A DNA stretch of 64,000 bases from Bacteroidota bacterium. Its GTDB lineage: Bacteria; Bacteroidota; Bacteroidia; Chitinophagales; Saprospiraceae. Each line of letters begins with the position of its first letter. Within the stretch, counting starts at the first letter, position 1. The stretch spans positions 1 through 64,000 of the forward strand of contig CAUJDW010000103.1 in the NCBI GenBank assembly GCA_963169455.1. The letters run 5' to 3'. The position numbers were made by a program, and so were the translations under genes. Positions 44,050 through 51,989 of the stretch are shown here, one piece after another. Below the pieces are notes generated by a model, which searched no databases, was not told the origin of the DNA, and was given only the letters and a program-made list of their open reading frames with translations.

Positions 44050-44979
44050 ATGAAAAAATTGATTTTTGCAGCCCTCCTGGTAAGTGCGGCCCTGCTTTAT
44101 TTCTCCTGCCAAAAAGACGACAACCCGCTGCCATCAGCGAATGAAGAAATGCTCATCGGTCATATTGTCAACGCATCCACCGTCAAGGCGGTAAGCGTGG
44201 CAGATTTGCCATCCCCCATTTCCAGCTATGTGAAACAAAACCACGCCCCGCTTGGGATTGACCTCGCATTTCGTGCAGGGCAGCATGGTTATGAAATTTT
44301 CCTCGAAAACGGGCTTTGCCTCTATTTCGACCAGCATGGCAACCACCTCAACCACGACGGCATGCACGGTGACATGGGCAACCACCACGGCGGCGGCCCC
44401 GGCGTCAATTTCTGCCTGGCAGGGGATACACTGGATATAACCGCCCTGCCGCAAGCCGCACTAAATCATATCTCAGCCAATTATCCGGGGGCAACTGTTC
44501 TTACGGTCGTCCTCAAGCCCAGTGGCAAGCTGGCCGTGGAAATCAGCACCGGCAATGTTTTGATGTTCGGCCCAAGTGGAAATTATTTCCATGAATGCGG
44601 CATGCAGGCTGCCGGCGGTCACGGGCATGAACATGGTGGCATGGGCAGTCCGGGCTGGCATTGCGACCCCGACGGGGGTATGGGAGGAGGACACCATGGC
44701 GGAATGGGTCAGGGCCATGGAACTCATTCCGGCACTGGAGGCCACAATGGCAACATGGGCAATCATTCAGGCCCGAACGAACCCTGCTGGGGCGGCACGA
44801 GCCTTTCTATTGGCGACCTTCCCACAGCTATCACGACTTATATAAACGCCAACCATACCGACGTCACCATTGAACACGTCATGCAAACATTCAATGGCAA
44901 TTATTTCCTGCGGTTGTCGGATTGTGCAAGGTTGGTGTTCGACGGGGGAGGGAACATCCTTTTCGATAGCGGGGACTGA
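44050..44979 (+). CDS. His/Met/Gly-rich lipoprotein with three PepSY-like repeats
   Basis: The 309-residue protein has a lipoprotein signal (Cys at about 20, YFSCQKDD). Three copies of a roughly 60-residue beta-alpha unit follow, each starting with a LP-x-x-I or LPxAA turn and helix (DLPSPISSYVKQNH; ALPQAALNHISANYPG; DLPTAITTYINANH) and ending with a strand (GLCLYFDQHGNHL; GNVLMFGPSGNYF; CARLVFDGGGNILF), the PepSY-like pattern. Between them lie two extreme linkers: HLNHDGMHGDMGNHHGGG and a roughly 70-residue HGHEHGGMG / HHGGMGQGHGTH stretch. These look like copper- or silver-binding sponges. I know no characterised relative with this layout. Confidence 0.75.
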   Translation: MKKLIFAALLVSAALLYFSCQKDDNPLPSANEEMLIGHIVNASTVKAVSVADLPSPISSYVKQNHAPLGIDLAFRAGQHGYEIFLENGLCLYFDQHGNHLNHDGMHGDMGNHHGGGPGVNFCLAGDTLDITALPQAALNHISANYPGATVLTVVLKPSGKLAVEISTGNVLMFGPSGNYFHECGMQAAGGHGHEHGGMGSPGWHCDPDGGMGGGHHGGMGQGHGTHSGTGGHNGNMGNHSGPNEPCWGGTSLSIGDLPTAITTYINANHTDVTIEHVMQTFNGNYFLRLSDCARLVFDGGGNILFDSGD

Positions 44980-45024
44980 AACCTGAAAACCTGACCAATG
45001 CCAGTTTAAAATAGCAACAAGAAA

Positions 45025-45057
45025 ATTGACCCGCCAAATGGCGGGTCAATTTTTTTA
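45025..45057 (+). terminator. rho-independent terminator
   Basis: ATTGACCCGCC (45025-45035) pairs with GGCGGGTCAAT (45040-45050) across AAAT, followed by a run of seven T. It ends the His/Met-rich lipoprotein transcript; the A-run on the left makes it potentially bidirectional. Confidence 0.9.
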
Positions 45058-45120
45058 AACCCCCATCCATGCCAACCAGCCAACTTTATCATAGTTGCTA
45101 TAAAAATTGAACATTTAGCC

Positions 45121-45128
45121 TACCTTTG
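45121..45128 (+). promoter_or_regulatory. -7 box of the di-heme/Rieske/porin operon
   Basis: TACCTTTG matches TAnnTTTG. A TTG lies at 45095-45097, about 23 bases upstream. The start codon at 45189 leaves a 50-base leader that holds the DtxR-like box. Confidence 0.6.
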
Positions 45129-45136
45129 TCAAATAA

Positions 45137-45153
45137 TTAGATTAGCCTAAATA
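45137..45153. promoter_or_regulatory. possible DtxR/MntR-family operator
   Basis: TTAGATTAGCCTAAATA resembles the iron/manganese regulator box TTAGGTTAGCCTAACC(TAA). TTAGCCTA also occurs at about 45114-45122, overlapping the -7 box. Binding between -7 box and start codon would repress the operon when metal is plentiful. Confidence 0.4.
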
Positions 45154-45188
45154 TTTAATTAGGTTTAGTGAATAAAATTTATAGAACA

Positions 45189-46409
45189 ATGAAAAAATGG
45201 CTTACCCTCATCCCTTTACTGGGTATCTCCCTGCTCTCCTGCGAAAAGCTGCTACCCCCAACACCCGCTGATAATGAAGTGCTGGACGGGCCGATGGATG
45301 GGCTGTCGCCAACCCAATTGCAAATATTCCTGGAAGGCGACGAAGCCTTTGCAGAGATTTTCAGTCCCCAGACCGGGCTTGGGCCAATATTCGTAGCCAC
45401 CTCCTGCGCAGGATGCCATGTGGGTGACGGAAAGGGGCATCCCTTTACCACACTGACACGCTTCGGAAATTACACTAACGGGCAATTCGACCATTTGCTC
45501 CATTTGGGCGGCGGACAACTGCAAAACCGGGCAATTCCTGGCTATACGGCTGAAACGCTCCCCCCGGAGGCTACCGGAATCAGCCGGTTCACCCCGCCGG
45601 CAGTGACGGGACTTGGCTTGCTGGCTGCCGTCCCCGATGAAACTTTGCTCGCTTTGGCAGACCCTGACGATGTGAACGAAGACGGCATTTCAGGCAGGGT
45701 CAACTACGTCCACCCACCCTCGTTTTTTATCCCTTCAGTTTGGCATCACTCGGATGCACAGGGCAGGTACATTGGCAGGTTTGGCAAAAAAGCAGCGGCA
45801 GTGGATTTGCTGCACCAGACTGTGAACGCCTACAAACAGGACATGGGCATCACTTCCGATTTCGATTTGCAAGACCCCATTAACTATGCCGTAACCAGCC
45901 ACCCTACTGACCCTGTGGCCGACCCGGAACTCCCAGCAGCGACGGTGCAAAGCGTCGTATTTTACCTGCGCACCCTGAAAGCGCCTGCGCCGAGGGACCA
46001 GCATGACCCCGAAGTAGTGCAGGGCAGGCAGCTTTTCATGGATATTCAATGTGGCAAGTGCCATATCCCAACTATGAAAACCGGCATAAGCGACATTGAA
46101 GCATTATCGGAAATCGAATTCCATCCCTATACCGATTTACTGCTGCACGATATGGGCGCCGCCCTCGACGACGGCTACACGGAAGGAAGCGCCGGGAGTG
46201 CCGAATGGCGGACGCCACCATTGTGGGGGCTGGGCTTGTCTGCCAATGCACAGGGCGGCAGTATTTTCCTGCTGCACGACGGCAGGGCAAGGAGCATCGA
46301 AGAGGCAGTTTTGTTGCACGGCGGAGAGGCGGAAAAAAGCAGGAATGCTTTTCAACAGCTCTCGGTGCAGGAGCGCAATGCAATCATTCAATTTTTGGAA
46401 AGCCTGTAA
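45189..46409 (+). CDS. di-heme oxidoreductase-family (DUF1111) lipoprotein
   Basis: With Met at 45189 the 406-residue protein has a lipoprotein signal (LIPLLGISLLSCEK). Two c-type heme sites are present: CAGCH at about 73-77 and CGKCH at about 287-291. Segments RFTPPAVTGLGLLAAVP and TPPLWGLGLSANAQGG are typical of the di-heme oxidoreductase (thiol oxidoreductase-like) family. It should transfer electrons in the periplasm. It forms a tight operon with the Rieske and porin genes. In many Bacteroidota relatives sit in iron-related clusters, which fits the DtxR-like box. Confidence 0.88.
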   Translation: MKKWLTLIPLLGISLLSCEKLLPPTPADNEVLDGPMDGLSPTQLQIFLEGDEAFAEIFSPQTGLGPIFVATSCAGCHVGDGKGHPFTTLTRFGNYTNGQFDHLLHLGGGQLQNRAIPGYTAETLPPEATGISRFTPPAVTGLGLLAAVPDETLLALADPDDVNEDGISGRVNYVHPPSFFIPSVWHHSDAQGRYIGRFGKKAAAVDLLHQTVNAYKQDMGITSDFDLQDPINYAVTSHPTDPVADPELPAATVQSVVFYLRTLKAPAPRDQHDPEVVQGRQLFMDIQCGKCHIPTMKTGISDIEALSEIEFHPYTDLLLHDMGAALDDGYTEGSAGSAEWRTPPLWGLGLSANAQGGSIFLLHDGRARSIEEAVLLHGGEAEKSRNAFQQLSVQERNAIIQFLESL

Positions 46410-46420
46410 AACCCTATTGC

Positions 46421-46831
46421 ATGAACAGAATGGATTTTCTTAAAAAAAGCGCAGTGCTGGCGGGCGTGTGTGTCCTCCCCCCCGTTTTGCACCAATCCTG
46501 CAAAGGGGCAGCCTATGTGCCGTTTGCCATGCAGGATGAAAAAATCAAGGTGAAAAAGTCAGACTTGGCGGAACATCCCTTCGTGTTAATCAAACCCGCC
46601 AATCTGCCGGCTCCGGTTTACCTGTGCCGGCTGGAGGGTGGCGGTTTTTCGGCAGTCCTGCTGCAATGCACGCACCGGGCTTGCGAGGTCCGGCCGTCGG
46701 GCAAGGAGTTGCAGTGCCCTTGCCACGGCAGTGTTTTCAGCCCAACCGGTGAAGTATTGGAAAGTCCTGCCGAGCGTCCTCTTCGCAGGTTCGAGGTGGT
46801 CGAGGACGACGAAAACCTTTTTATCAAATAA
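46421..46831 (+). CDS. Rieske [2Fe-2S] protein with twin signal-like N-terminus
   Basis: I place the start at 46421 (MNRMDFLKKSAVLAG), 11 bases after the preceding stop. The 136-residue protein has a KKSAVLAGVCVLPPVLHQSC lipoprotein- or anchor-like start and a full Rieske cluster site: CTHRAC at about 83-88 and CPCHGSVF at about 99-106. It is a small soluble Rieske ferredoxin-like domain facing the periplasm, a likely electron partner of the di-heme protein. The longer frame upstream of 46421 overlaps the preceding gene and is not used. Confidence 0.88.
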   Translation: MNRMDFLKKSAVLAGVCVLPPVLHQSCKGAAYVPFAMQDEKIKVKKSDLAEHPFVLIKPANLPAPVYLCRLEGGGFSAVLLQCTHRACEVRPSGKELQCPCHGSVFSPTGEVLESPAERPLRRFEVVEDDENLFIK

Positions 46832-46834
46832 CTT

Positions 46835-48028
46835 ATGAAGCCAATTTCTATCCTTTTGTTTTGGACAATCTTAATCCAATATCTTGGCGCACAAACACCC
46901 GATAGCCTTGGTGCCAATAAAGATGCGGTCTATCAACGCCCTTTTATTTTTGAAGGCCAAAAGGGCAATCTGACCGCAGCAGTCGGGGGTTATCTGGAAG
47001 CCAATACCAACTACTTTTCAACAGATGGCGTCAGCGAAGGCTTTTCTATGGAGATGCGCCGTTTCAACATCTTCCTTTATTCGACACTGAAGGAGCGCAT
47101 CAAATTTATAGCTGAACTGGAGTTTGAACACGGCACAGAAGAAATAGCCCTGGAAACGGCCATGCTGGATTTTGAACTGGCCCCGGCCCTGGCATTCCGG
47201 GCGGGCATTGTGCTGGTGCCTCTGGGTTATTTCAACCAAAACCACGACAGCCCCAAATGGGAGTTTATTGACCGGCCCCTGGTTTCTACCACGCTCATTC
47301 CCGCCACGTACTCCGATGTGGGATTTGGGCTGCACGGCACGATACCGCTGAACAGCCTCTCGTTTACCTATGAAACATATCTCCTGAATGGCTTGCAGGA
47401 TGGTATCCTTGCCAATACATCGAACCGCACCTTCCTCCCCGCAGGGAAAAACGAAGAAAGGTTCGGGGAGGACAACAATGGTTCTCCCTCCCTTGCCGCA
47501 CGGATTGCGATGAAAAAAAGAGGACTTGGAGAAGTTGGGTTTTCATGTTTTGGCGGATATTACAATACTTTCAAAAAAGACGGGTTGCGGGTGGACGAAA
47601 AACGAAAGGTCTTCGTGTTTGCGTTTGACTATAATTTTTCCTTTGGAAAAGCAAAAATGCTGGGGGAAGCGGCCCTGGTAAAAACCGAAGTGCCATCGGC
47701 CATCGGTCAGGCATTCGGGCAGACCCAGTGGGGCATCCACGCCGATGTCATCTACCCAATTTGGAGCGGCGGTTTGTTTGGCTGGGAGAATGTCAAACTC
47801 AATGCTGCCTTTCGCTTCGAGGCCATTGATTACAACGTTGGTATATTCGATGAAACGGGCGGCAATATTGGCGACCATTTGCTGGCCATTGTCCCGGGTT
47901 TCAGCCTCCGGTTTTCACCCAATACGCTCCTGAAAGTGAATTACCGCTACCGCTGGGACACCGATTTGCTTGGCAACCCGGCGGTTAAAACGGCGGGGTT
48001 CCAATTTGGGATGGCCAGTTATTTTTGA
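46835..48028 (+). CDS. outer-membrane porin-like beta-barrel protein
   Basis: The 397-residue protein has a signal peptide (LLFWTILIQYLGAQ) and alternating amphipathic strands to the C-terminal aromatic residue (GFQFGMASYF), as in phosphate-selective or carbohydrate porin families (YLEANTNYFSTDG, FIAELEFEHGTEE, VNYRYRWDTD). It starts four bases after the Rieske stop. It probably gives substrate passage to the di-heme/Rieske pair, but the substrate is unknown. It has no TonB box or plug, so TonB-dependence is unlikely. Confidence 0.82.
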   Translation: MKPISILLFWTILIQYLGAQTPDSLGANKDAVYQRPFIFEGQKGNLTAAVGGYLEANTNYFSTDGVSEGFSMEMRRFNIFLYSTLKERIKFIAELEFEHGTEEIALETAMLDFELAPALAFRAGIVLVPLGYFNQNHDSPKWEFIDRPLVSTTLIPATYSDVGFGLHGTIPLNSLSFTYETYLLNGLQDGILANTSNRTFLPAGKNEERFGEDNNGSPSLAARIAMKKRGLGEVGFSCFGGYYNTFKKDGLRVDEKRKVFVFAFDYNFSFGKAKMLGEAALVKTEVPSAIGQAFGQTQWGIHADVIYPIWSGGLFGWENVKLNAAFRFEAIDYNVGIFDETGGNIGDHLLAIVPGFSLRFSPNTLLKVNYRYRWDTDLLGNPAVKTAGFQFGMASYF

Positions 48029-48875
48029 ATTGGTAAAGTGGAGGTTGCAAATTTGAAAAACAAAACGCCATGTCTTTTTTAGTTTAAAGAAAATGAGACT
48101 ATCTATATTCGATAGAATTTTTTGAGTTCTTGACTGCCAAGAAAAAGGGCCACCCGCAAAGGCAGCCCTGTTTCGATTAACAGTGTTAATCAAATAAATG
48201 ACGTTTCAAAGATACGCAAATCCCCGCTGAAATTGTAGTGAAAACAACGCTTCGCTGACACTTTTTTATCACAAAAAACAACCCTCCTGACAGCCCTTCT
48301 AATGGACACCATCGGCATTTCCGCCCCGCAAGGCTGACGGGGCTTTATTAGCGCTCCACTCCGTTCTGCTGCTACCATTCCAGCCCCCTAAAGTAGGAGG
48401 GGGCTTCCATTCTGTCGTGCTGCCCGCAGGCAGCGAGTAGTTTATTGAGCGCCGTAAAACTTGCGCATTGTTGAGGCTCCGCTGGCGCTCTACCGATTAA
48501 AGCGGCATTTCCCGGCTGCTCAGCCCGCAGCCTTTTATTTGCGCCGCTCAGCCCGCTTGCGCATAGTGGGCGCCGTTCCTTGCGCATCATGTGCGGGCGC
48601 ATCATCGATGTAGGTAAGCCAGTTGTCTGCCAATGCGCCCGCCGTGACAGCCCTTCCCAAAGCCCTCACAACTTAAAGGCATTTAGGGGTGGTGTACGGC
48701 TTGCCGCTCCTGCCTCGCCCGGCCTTTCCTGCCTGCTTTTTGCTCCTTCCTTCCGCTCTTTTTTGCCTGCTTTTTTCTTTAATTTGTTTAAAAAAATATT
48801 TTTTTAAATTATTGTTAGTCAGTTGTTTATGTCGTTTTATCTGTGTATTTTGTAGGAGTTAATTAAATAAATGAC
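48029..48875. other. non-coding region with degenerate leader and GC repeats
   Basis: I see no supported gene in these 847 bases. GATTAACAgTGTTAATC (48175-48191) is a perfect 8-bp inverted repeat, followed by CAAATAAATGAC; the same leader wording precedes the genes at 48876 and 49766, so this may be the start of a lost third gene. From 48690 to 48780 the plus strand is very pyrimidine-rich and adenine-poor. Confidence 0.5.
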
Positions 48876-49070
48876 ATGACAACACAAACCACTTCCATTT
48901 CTCCCGCCCTCCTCGTTTTCATCTTCGAGGTGTCCGCAGTTCAGATTGATGATTTTTGGTATGCATCGTCCCCGGTGCTGTCACCGCTCATGGCCGCCGT
49001 TGGTGTTTCGGCCTCTGATGCGCTGCTGGCCTGGGTCGAGTTTTACCATTCAGGCGTCTTTGGCGTTTAG
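48876..49070 (+). CDS. orphan small protein, unknown
   Basis: The 64-residue product (MTTQTTSISPALLVFIFEVS...) is acidic and hydrophobic in places (SPLMAAVGVSASDALLAWV) without a clear membrane helix or motif. It is preceded by the leader GTTAATTAAATAAATGACATG, shared with 49766, within which an ATG ACA TGA mini-frame overlaps its start. It lies 61 bp before the adenine-poor gene and reads in the same direction. Coding status is likely but function is unknown. Confidence 0.5.
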   Translation: MTTQTTSISPALLVFIFEVSAVQIDDFWYASSPVLSPLMAAVGVSASDALLAWVEFYHSGVFGV

Positions 49071-49131
49071 TCCGTGTGGGGGCTTGTCCCGCTTTTTCCC
49101 TTTTCTTTTTTCTAATTATTAATCTTTTAAT

Positions 49132-49665
49132 ATGTTTTCCCTCTCGTCTTTCTCCTCCTTTGGGGTAGGTGGCAGCCGTCGCACCTCTGCCTGTTCCGGT
49201 GCTGCTGCTTCTGCCTTTGTTGCTTCGCTTCGCTGTGCGGGTGTCCCGGCTTTCTCGGTGCTCACTTCCTGCGGTGCGGGTGCGCCATCTGTGGTGGTGG
49301 CTGCCTTTCCCGGTTGCCGGTTTTTCAGTGCCTCGGCTTCTGCTTTCCGTGGTTTGGGCCGTCGTGCCTTTGCTGCCCGTGCTGCTGCTTTGGTTCGTGC
49401 TTTGGCGGCTTCGCCTGCCCCGCTTTGGGTTTGTTTTCCGGGTGGGGTTTGTCCCGCTGCTGCTGTCCCTTCCCGCTCCTGGGTTTCGGGTGGTTCCGGT
49501 TCCTGGTCTGAGTGTGCCCTGGCTGCTGGTTTGGGTGTCCCGGTGCTGGTGTTTTTGCCCGTTGGCGTGGTGCCTCCTTCGGGGTGGGGTAGTTGGTCTT
49601 CGCTGGGTGGCTTTTTGGGTGGCGGGTGGTGGTTTTTGCCTGCCGTTCAGCCCTCGTTATTTTAA
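49132..49665 (+). CDS. adenine-depleted gene, SLOG/Rossmann-like protein
   Basis: The 177-residue product consists almost only of A, G, S, V, P, F, L, W, R and C; there is no Lys, Asn, Asp, His, Ile or Tyr. On the coding strand 49141-49620 I count 8 adenines in 480 bases. Motif order resembles the SLOG/DprA-like Rossmann fold: FGVGGSR at about 10-16, a small-residue loop (SCGAGAPSVV), WVCFPGG at about 98-104, and GSGSWSECALAAGLGVPVLVF at about 120-140, ending in QPSLF. The Asp usual in the second motif is missing. It may bind a nucleotide or nucleic acid. Frames on the other strand are Gln/Lys/Pro-rich shadows. Confidence 0.6.
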   Translation: MFSLSSFSSFGVGGSRRTSACSGAAASAFVASLRCAGVPAFSVLTSCGAGAPSVVVAAFPGCRFFSASASAFRGLGRRAFAARAAALVRALAASPAPLWVCFPGGVCPAAAVPSRSWVSGGSGSWSECALAAGLGVPVLVFLPVGVVPPSGWGSWSSLGGFLGGGWWFLPAVQPSLF

Positions 49666-49707
49666 TAATTTGATGAAATAAAAATGTTTTAAGTTGTTGA
49701 AAATCAG

Positions 49708-49738
49708 TTGCTTGAATCAAACTTTTTGTTTATCTTTA
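49708..49738 (+). promoter_or_regulatory. near-consensus promoter before the orphan gene at 49766
   Basis: TTG at 49708-49710 and TATCTTTA at 49731-49738 (consensus TAnnTTTG, last base differs) are 20 bases apart. The ATG lies 28 bases farther. Confidence 0.5.
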
Positions 49739-49765
49739 AGTATTGTTAATCAAAGTAAATGACAC

Positions 49766-50080
49766 ATGTTTAACACAGATTATCTTGCTCAAAGTGTGGA
49801 GGCTGCCCGTGTAGCCTCCGCCGAGCGGCAAATGCAGCCGCCCCCCGCCGTCGAATTCCCTTTCGACATCGAACCCGTTTTCAAACAATTTAAAGTCTAT
49901 CTGCCGTCACCTTATTTCTTCCCGGAAATAGCCTGTCCGGGTGCGGCAAAAGAAGAGGGCTTTAAGTTCATCCGCCTTATCGTCCCTTATGGCAATGGCC
50001 GTTACTCTGTTCACGCTGCGCCCTGGGCCAGTGCTGAACAAGTGTCCGAAGAGTTGGAAGGCTGGATGCTTCCTTTTTAG
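49766..50080 (+). CDS. orphan small protein, unknown
   Basis: The 104-residue product has no signal peptide or membrane segment: a helical N-terminus (LAQSVEAARVASAERQ), then a beta-rich part (FKQFKVYLPSPYFFPE, FKFIRLIVPYGNGRYSVH). I do not recognise it. Its leader TGTTAATCAAAGTAAATGACACATG repeats the wording at 48858-48876. An ATG ACA CAT GTT TAA mini-frame overlaps its start. Proteins of this size and place are common in the accessory part of Bacteroidota islands. Confidence 0.65.
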   Translation: MFNTDYLAQSVEAARVASAERQMQPPPAVEFPFDIEPVFKQFKVYLPSPYFFPEIACPGAAKEEGFKFIRLIVPYGNGRYSVHAAPWASAEQVSEELEGWMLPF

Positions 50081-50280
50081 TTTTTCATTTCCTACTGCGC
50101 AGTTAGTACAGGCTTAGTTTTCGTAACCAGTTCCTTTGAGAAATAGCCTCCCCGGTTGCGGGAAAATCTGAAAGAGAACGGCGCTTTTCCTTCCCGTGCG
50201 GTATCGGGAAGGCGGGGGCGAGGCATCCGTTACCACCTCGTTTTTATCTCAATTTCAAAACAATTTAACTTTATTTAACT
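50081..50280. other. 200-bp spacer
   Basis: It contains the hairpin TTCCCGTGCGGTATCGGGAA (50193-50212) and an AT-rich run of TTTAACT units before the next ATG. No gene is seen. Confidence 0.4.
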
Positions 50281-50928
50281 ATGAAAAATCTGCTTCCAAT
50301 TTCAGACATCAAGAAACTTGAAACCCTTGAAACCCGCTACATGCCCGGCAATCCCCGCTCCTACCGCCTCGACCTGGGAAAAGGCGTCTTGAACCTCGAA
50401 GGAAGGCAACAGGTCACCAAGCCCGGCGAAGGCTTCAAGGTCATCCCCGTTGCCTTTCGCTGCCTGGAGGATGGGCTTTTCGGTCAGCCCGTCAAGAAAT
50501 GGTGCGAGGTCTATTTTGTGAACGAAGAAGGGCACGTTGGCGTGTTCATGTTCCACGGGTTCAGCGTCCAGAACCTGAGCGAGTCGGCCCGTGACCTGTT
50601 CTACGAAAAACGGGGCTTGTGCGAGGTGCTTTGGACGGTGAAGCTGGAAAAGAAAACCAACAAAGAAGGCGCCGCCTACTACATGGCTTTCTTCGATTTC
50701 ACGCCGCTCCCAAAAAAGGACTTGGAAAAGCAGCGCCAACTCATTCAGGACATCGAAGCCACCCATTTCCACATCTACCGTTCCGATACAATGGAAGCCA
50801 AAACGCTGTTTGCCGAGAATTACAGCACCCACTTGGAGCCGACGAGGGCAGAAATCGAAGCCGAAAAGGAACGGGAAACCGCCCTGCTAACAGAATTCAC
50901 ACCAAAAGAGGAAAGAAAGGCAGCCTGA
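50281..50928 (+). CDS. conserved-looking island protein, unknown
   Basis: The 215-residue cytoplasmic protein has a beta-rich centre (FKVIPVAFRCLEDGLF, KKWCEVYFVNEEGHVG, AAYYMAFFDFTP) and a charged helical C-terminus (EPTRAEIEAEKERET). It lacks signal, membrane helix and catalytic motif that I recognise. It reads toward the ArdC-like gene 134 bp downstream. A single-strand-DNA-binding or anti-restriction accessory role would fit the neighbourhood but is a guess. Confidence 0.7.
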   Translation: MKNLLPISDIKKLETLETRYMPGNPRSYRLDLGKGVLNLEGRQQVTKPGEGFKVIPVAFRCLEDGLFGQPVKKWCEVYFVNEEGHVGVFMFHGFSVQNLSESARDLFYEKRGLCEVLWTVKLEKKTNKEGAAYYMAFFDFTPLPKKDLEKQRQLIQDIEATHFHIYRSDTMEAKTLFAENYSTHLEPTRAEIEAEKERETALLTEFTPKEERKAA

Positions 50929-51062
50929 AAAACTGTTGTCATTTATCCATCTCCGCCCCCGGCTGAAAGGTCGGGGGACTTTTCCAACATCAAATTTAAA
51001 ATCAATAAACAGCCTTCCGCCATCAGGAAGCCGGAGACTGTTTTGCCAAAATTCAAACAGCC

Positions 51063-51947
51063 ATGAAAAAAGATAAATTTGAAGAAATGACAGCCCGCAT
51101 CATTGCCCAGCTTGAGAAAGGCATTGTGCCTTGGCGCAGGACGTGGAACCAAATCACAATGGGCGCAGCCCGGAACCACTTTTCAGGACACATTTACCAG
51201 GGCATCAACCGTTTCATCCTCGACGGTTTCGAGGTTCCCCGCTTCGCCACCTTCAACCAGGTACAGACCGCAGGATACCGCATTCGCAAGGGTGCAAAAT
51301 CCCTTCCCATTTATTTTTGGAAAATCCTGTTTTTCGACGCCAACGGCAAACGGGTAGAGACCCGGCAAGAAGCGGAAAAAATCGTTCCCTACGTCACAGA
51401 GTACAGGGTTTTCAACGTCCTTGACATCGAAGGTTTTACCGCTGAAATGTTCAGGGAAGACAAGCCCGAAGCCATCCCCGCCCGGATAGATGAATGTGAA
51501 GCCATTCTGTCCAGCAACCCGCACGAAGTCAGCAAAGGCGAGCCTGCCTATTCGCCACTGATGGACAGACTGTTCATGCCCGACATCAAAGACTTTCACA
51601 GCCCGGAGAAATTCTACCACACCTATTTTCACGAGTTGAGCCACTGGACAGGGCATAAATCCCGCCTGAACCGGGACATTAAAAATTCCTTTGGTTCTGA
51701 AAAATACAGCCGGGAAGAATTGGTAGCTGAAATGTCAGCCTGTTTTCTTGCGGCCCATTGTGGCATCGTGGTAGAGGATTTGGTAGAGAACAGCGCCGCC
51801 TATCTGCGTTCATGGATTAACGCCCTGCATGGTGACGCCCGTTTGTTGATGACGGCTGCCAGTGCCGCCGAGAAAGCCGCCAATTTCCTGCTCAAAACCG
51901 AGGCAAAGGAGGTCGAAATCACCGAAGAAATGCGGCAAGCCGCATGA
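51063..51947 (+). CDS. ardC: ArdC-family antirestriction protein / zincin-like peptidase
   Basis: The 294-residue protein has the ArdC N-terminal DNA-binding domain (FEEMTARIIAQLEKGIVPWRR, IYQGINRFILD) and a C-terminal zincin domain with YFHELSHWTGH at about 188-198 (HExxH plus following His) and a glutamate in REELVAEMSACF. ArdC proteins protect incoming single-stranded DNA from restriction during transfer. Presence here suggests that the island, although lacking visible transfer genes, is or was moved by conjugation. Confidence 0.88.
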   Translation: MKKDKFEEMTARIIAQLEKGIVPWRRTWNQITMGAARNHFSGHIYQGINRFILDGFEVPRFATFNQVQTAGYRIRKGAKSLPIYFWKILFFDANGKRVETRQEAEKIVPYVTEYRVFNVLDIEGFTAEMFREDKPEAIPARIDECEAILSSNPHEVSKGEPAYSPLMDRLFMPDIKDFHSPEKFYHTYFHELSHWTGHKSRLNRDIKNSFGSEKYSREELVAEMSACFLAAHCGIVVEDLVENSAAYLRSWINALHGDARLLMTAASAAEKAANFLLKTEAKEVEITEEMRQAA

Positions 51948-51989
51948 GCGCCAAAACAGTGAAGGCAGCCCTTTCCCGGTTGCCTTCAC

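Noticed and set aside
49325-49720. Minus-strand Gln/Lys/Pro-rich frame opposite the adenine-poor gene
   Set aside because: Low-complexity mirror of the plus frame; promoter direction and SLOG-like motif order favour the plus strand.
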